From the NCBI GenBank assembly GCA_002500135.1, contig DLSM01000006.1, positions 62,184 through 126,183 on the forward strand: a stretch of DNA of 64,000 bases, in the 5' to 3' direction. The notes under the pieces were generated by a model. It saw only the letters and a program-made list of their open reading frames with translations. It searched no databases and was not told the DNA's origin. This DNA is from Christensenella sp. UBA7862 (GTDB lineage Bacteria; Bacillota; Clostridia; Christensenellales; UBA1242). Below are positions 60,511 to 64,000 of this stretch, piece by piece. The first letter of the stretch is position 1; each line of letters starts with the position of its first letter. A program made the translations under genes and the position numbers.

Positions 60511-61923
60511 ATGAAAAAAACAAAAATGGTTTGCACTTTGGGTCCAGCAAGCAACGACTATGCAACAATCACCAAACTTTTGCGTGCGGGCATGAATGTT
60601 GCAAGGCTTAACATGAGTCATGGAGATTTGGCAAGTCATCAAGAAACATTGAACAATGTTGTTCGGGCAAGAGCGGACTTAAACGTGCCATGTGCAATTA
60701 TGGTCGATACTTGTGGACCAGAGATTCGGGTGGGAGAGTTTGAGGACGGCAAAGTGTCGCTAAACAAGGGAGATTTGTTCACTTTCTGCACAGACCACAC
60801 AATCGGAACAGACAAATATGTGTCGTGTCCATATCCAGAACTTTTGGATATTTTAAAGCCAAAGCAAAAGATTTATGCCAACAACGGGCTGCTTGAATTT
60901 ACTGTTAAAAAGATTGAGGGGCGAAACATTGTTTGTGTTGTGAATGTGGGCGGTGAAATTTCAAATCACAAAAGCATTTCCATTCCGCACATAAGACTTC
61001 CCCTTCCCTTCATTAGCAAAAAGGACGAGGATAATATTCGCTTTGCAGTAAAAAATGATGTGGAATACATTTCTGCCTCGTTTGTAAATTCGCCTGTTGA
61101 CGTGCTTGAAATGAAAGAACTTATCCGTTCTCTTGGGGGACGCCAGCAGATAATTTCCAAAATTGAAAGTGCCGAAGGGATAAACAATCTTGACAAAATT
61201 ATTGACGTGAGTGACGGCATTATGGTGGCAAGGGGAGATATGGGGACAGAAATTCCTATTGAGCATATTCCCGCCGTTCAAAAAAGAATGATTGAGAAAT
61301 CTATATTAAAGGGCAAGAAGGTTATTGTCGCCACGGAAATGCTTGAATCTATGACCCACCGCAGACGCCCAACCAGAGCCGAAACCACAGACGTGGCACA
61401 AGCCATTTATGACAAGACGGGTGCAACCATGCTCTCGGGCGAAACTGCAAGCGGAATTTATCCCGTTGAAAGTGCAACCACTATGAGCAAAATTGCCATG
61501 GCTACAGAAAAGCAAGTGAACTACGACAAGGACTTCAACCCAGAACTTGTTGGAGATAAAACTCCACTTGACGTCATTGCCCATTCTGCTTGCGAAACGG
61601 CAAAAAGCGTCCATGCAAAAGCCATCGTGTGCTGGACAGATTGTGGAAAGACCGCCTGTGCAGTGTCACGTTTTAGGCCAGAAGCCACAATAGTCGCCAT
61701 AACACATGACGAGTGGACAAAAAATAGTCTTGCTCTCTGCTGGGGCGTTGTGCCACTGGTTGCAGAAGTTAAGCAAAACTTTGAAGAGTTGACCTCATAT
61801 GCTTCAAAAGTTGTGAAAGAACTTAAACTTGCCAAAACTGGTGACAGAATAGTTATGACCTTTGGAGTGCCAAGCGACACCACCACCCCAACCAACAGCA
61901 TAAATATTTGCACTGTCGAATAA
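60511..61923 (+). CDS. pyk: Pyruvate kinase
   Basis: A 470-residue glycolytic enzyme that makes ATP and pyruvate from phosphoenolpyruvate. ARLNMSHGD near residue 30, ISKIESAEGINN near 215, GDMGTEIP near 244 and ETASGIYPVESATTM near 310 are all present; the usual DTKGPEIR reads DTCGPEIR. It lacks the extra PEP-utiliser domain of Bacillus pyruvate kinase. Confidence 0.95.
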   Translation: MKKTKMVCTLGPASNDYATITKLLRAGMNVARLNMSHGDLASHQETLNNVVRARADLNVPCAIMVDTCGPEIRVGEFEDGKVSLNKGDLFTFCTDHTIGTDKYVSCPYPELLDILKPKQKIYANNGLLEFTVKKIEGRNIVCVVNVGGEISNHKSISIPHIRLPLPFISKKDEDNIRFAVKNDVEYISASFVNSPVDVLEMKELIRSLGGRQQIISKIESAEGINNLDKIIDVSDGIMVARGDMGTEIPIEHIPAVQKRMIEKSILKGKKVIVATEMLESMTHRRRPTRAETTDVAQAIYDKTGATMLSGETASGIYPVESATTMSKIAMATEKQVNYDKDFNPELVGDKTPLDVIAHSACETAKSVHAKAIVCWTDCGKTACAVSRFRPEATIVAITHDEWTKNSLALCWGVVPLVAEVKQNFEELTSYASKVVKELKLAKTGDRIVMTFGVPSDTTTPTNSINICTVE

Positions 61924-62150
61924 ACTTTTTAGCAATACAAACTTATTTTGTGTTAAGATTCCCCATTGTAAGAGCTTCCACCTCCCCTTACAAGTGGAGG
62001 CACACACTCTGAACTAACTTTATAACCATTCAACTTAAAATTTTTAAAAACTTTCTAAAAAACACTTGATTTATTTGCCGATATGTGCAATAATATTCCC
62101 GCAAGTGAAGTTTAACTCTTTTACTCTTCACTTGCGAACCCCTCTTTTTT
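61924..62150 (+). other. Leader of tRNA-Val with IR and terminator-like hairpin
   Basis: CCCCATTGTAAG (61961-61972) with CTTACAAGTGG nearby forms a related copy of the 56437 element. The promoter (62066-62094) is followed by an 11-bp hairpin (62100-62110 with 62126-62136) and six T at 62145-62150, directly before the tRNA. No gene. Confidence 0.5.
62066..62094 (+). promoter_or_regulatory. Promoter of tRNA-Val
   Basis: TTGATT (62066-62071), 17-nt spacer, AATAAT (62089-62094). Confidence 0.5.
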
Positions 62151-62226
62151 GGGCAATTAACTCAGTTGGTAGAGTGTCACTTTGACGTAGTGGAAGTCAG
62201 GAGTTCGAGTCTCTTATTGCCCACCA
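62151..62226 (+). tRNA. tRNA-Val (anticodon GAC)
   Basis: Acceptor GGGCAAT with ATTGCCC; anticodon stem CACT/AGTG with loop TTGACGT (anticodon GAC); T-loop TTCGAGT; A discriminator and encoded CCA. Reads GTC/GTT. Confidence 0.92.
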
Positions 62227-62232
62227 TGCAAT

Positions 62233-62257
62233 CCGAACAAGTTGTTCGGCTTTTTTT
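62233..62257 (+). terminator. Terminator after tRNA-Val
   Basis: CCGAAC and GTTCGG stem with seven T after it. Confidence 0.8.
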
Positions 62258-62348
62258 ATTTCAAAATTCCTTTCCCCGCCGCAAACAAATGTGATATAAT
62301 AAAATATAGCCCAATAACAATTTGAAGGTTAAAACAGCAAGGAGAAAT

Positions 62349-62990
62349 ATGAGAAACATTATACTTGACGCAAAAATAAAAAAGGAATTGCGAAAATTCC
62401 AAGAGTTCAAAAAGCAATATAACTTCATTCCAAAAGAAATTGAGGAAAAAAACGGAGCGTTGTTTTGTGATGGTGTTTGCATAAGAGAAAACAAGGACGC
62501 AGAACTTTTGGGCGAAAGCGAAACATTTGTGAATGTTGGATACAAGTTGCATGGAGCGTTGCCAAAAATCTTGTCCAATCTCTTCCCTTACAAGTTTTAT
62601 TTCAAGGGACAAACGCTATCTTCTGCCGAGAGTTTTTTCCAAGGGATAAAGTTCAAAAACATAAAAGCACAAAGGCAAGTTTTTCTTTTAAGCGGACTTG
62701 ACTCAAACAACATAAAAGCCGCCCAAGACTATCATTGGAAAGACAACGGCATTGTTTATTTTTTGGGAAAGCCCTACAACCGCTTTGGCAAAGACTATGA
62801 AAACTTGGTTGACGAAATGTATGTAAGTCTGCTTCAAAACCCACTTTTCGTAAATGCCCTTAAAGCCGCAGGCAACAAATATATCCTACACGCCATGGGC
62901 GAACAAAACCCAAACGAAACAGTCTTCTCCCGCCTCGAATTTGAAAAACAACTAAACACACTTAAAGATTATTGTTTGAAGAAGAAATAG
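62349..62990 (+). CDS. NADAR-domain protein
   Basis: A 213-residue protein. From about residue 70 it matches the NADAR (YbiA-like) fold: LSNLFPYKFYFKGQTLSSAESFFQGIKF with its S-E-x2-F-Q motif, then a C-terminal region ending FSRLEFEKQL with the conserved Glu. NADAR proteins are N-glycosidases acting on ADP-ribose-type or riboflavin-intermediate substrates, and occur in NAD-linked conflict systems. AAGGAG precedes ATG 62349. Ten bases upstream of the PRTase-like gene, so the two are co-expressed; position next to tRNA-Val suits an island. Confidence 0.85.
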   Translation: MRNIILDAKIKKELRKFQEFKKQYNFIPKEIEEKNGALFCDGVCIRENKDAELLGESETFVNVGYKLHGALPKILSNLFPYKFYFKGQTLSSAESFFQGIKFKNIKAQRQVFLLSGLDSNNIKAAQDYHWKDNGIVYFLGKPYNRFGKDYENLVDEMYVSLLQNPLFVNALKAAGNKYILHAMGEQNPNETVFSRLEFEKQLNTLKDYCLKKK

Positions 62991-63000
62991 GGGGACAAAA

Positions 63001-64000
63001 TGCTTCATTTGAATGACTTTGACTTTTTAGGACTAATAAGAATTCCTAATGCAGAACTCGACCCACAATTAATTAATTTTGTTACACCAACATCAAAAGG
63101 TTTTTATCTATCTCGCTCCGAAACCTTTTGGCATGATTATTCATGCATTGAAGCGGCGGAACTCCGTAAGAAATTATATAATTACATATTGAACACTCCA
63201 ATAACAGATAAAAATGCTTTTGTTGCTCTTGACTATATATCTAATATAAGCGGAAAGACTTATTATAAATCATGTGAAGGCCTTATTAACAAAAATTGTT
63301 CTATAGAAGAAGTTAATAAAGCAAAACAATGCTTATATGAAGATATAGATAATATGATAAAACTGATTGAACATAAAGATTATAAGAATACTCCCCATGA
63401 TTTGCCAAAATTTGATGGCACGCTACCAACAAGGAACATTGAATGTAATAATATGGCTTTGCTATATATATTTACAAAAAGCCTAACACCCCCTAGCGAT
63501 TATACAATCCTTAATACTGGTTTAGGTGGAGTTTTTGTTGGACCATTTTTTAAAAGCATATATGGGACAGAGTGGACAAACTTACTTAAGAGTAAATATG
63601 TAAAAACCAATACTTTAGAAAACAATTCTATTCTTGATTTGATTGTTGATAAAGATATAATCTCTAACAAAAAAGTTCTATTCTTGGATGACAATGTTGG
63701 TACGGGCCTAACAATGTTTGAAACTAAAAAAAGTATGGAAGAAAAAGGGTATGAATTTAAGTGTGGGGCTGTTCAATATAATTGGATAAACTATTTTCGT
63801 GTATCAGCAGGGGAAAAAGATATTGAAAAATTCGACCCTACTTTAATTGACTACGTAACTCAATTTAATTACCCTGGGCATAAACTACTTGAACATTCCA
63901 TTGAAATTCTAAAAGGCAATTTAGATTATAGTAGTGAATTGATAGAAACTGATATAACAAATGCTGAAAAAGGTGATAACTATTTAAAATATAGAGATTT
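63001..64000 (+). CDS. Phosphoribosyltransferase-like protein, 3' end beyond the window
   Basis: An open frame of 333 codons from ATG at 63001 (AGGGGGA just upstream) to the window edge without a stop. The visible motif VLFLDDNVGTGLTM near residues 224-238 is the PRPP-binding loop of type I phosphoribosyltransferases. The N-terminal 200 residues are not recognised. Base use differs from the housekeeping genes: many ATA, TAT and AAT codons, and a clearly higher A+T content, which suggests transfer. Forms a unit with the NADAR gene. Confidence 0.8.

Overview
The window looks like chromosome from a low-GC, Gram-positive anaerobe of the Clostridia type, probably an uncultured gut lineage. Evidence: AT-rich intergenic DNA, strong GGAGG-type ribosome binding sites, TTGACA/TATAAT promoters, lipoproteins with Gram-positive lipoboxes, rubrerythrin, an anaerobic glycerol-3-phosphate oxidation operon and a DnaA-box consensus typical of bacteria. 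TGA is used as a stop (for example at 6609 and 55516), so the standard bacterial code applies. No prophage, insertion sequence, CRISPR array or rRNA was seen. Genes are dense and mostly on the minus strand.

Layout. 52-4217: phosphohexomutase, then a three-gene plus-strand envelope module (small membrane protein, SPFH protein with zinc ribbons, zinc-ribbon membrane protein). 4309-6089: two unknown proteins. 6278-6585: tRNA-Lys with a long leader that contains antisense to the tRNA. 6609-9110: SLOG protein divergent from an XRE regulator across palindromic operators, a small-alarmone-hydrolase-like HD protein, a small protein and a lipoprotein. 9261-12250: archaeal-type valS and rsmD. 12401-15692: DUF4143 ATPase, ychF, a membrane protein. 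15768-17484: tRNA-Gly, two tandem XRE regulators with a decayed DHFR-like protein, and a DUF4177-like microprotein. 17610-20489: ABC exporter. 20608-28765: glycosyltransferase, argS, greA, tcdA, an aldehyde dehydrogenase with a long disordered tail, cysS and a MarR regulator. 28902-29530: tRNA-Ser and a hairpin-array repeat. 29619-35348: surface lipoprotein, second DUF4143 ATPase, cytosolic Cu/Zn superoxide dismutase, orphan tail-fibre-like coiled-coil protein.

35845-42523 is the informational core: rpmG-secE-nusG-rplK-rplA, then a large unknown protein with a histone-H1-like lysine-rich segment, then prfA-prmC. 42658-47501 is the glycerol catabolic locus (glpK divergent from a GlpA-like enzyme, an FAD/NAD oxidoreductase and DUF1667). 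47799-56289 holds a DUF4097-type surface protein, a compact alaS, dnaB, a two-gene membrane/lipoprotein pair, a nucleoside hydrolase and a CYTH-like protein. 56585-61923: rubrerythrin, a P-type ATPase with its TetR regulator, pyruvate kinase. 62066-64000: tRNA-Val followed by a NADAR-domain protein and a phosphoribosyltransferase-like protein cut by the window end, which looks like the edge of an accessory or defence island.

Most notable candidates: the NADAR/PRTase pair beside tRNA-Val; the 721-residue protein with an H1-like tail; inverted pairs of perfect DnaA boxes recurring at four gene ends; the antisense tRNA-Lys leader; the compact AlaRS; and the orphan fibre protein with tandem hairpins upstream.
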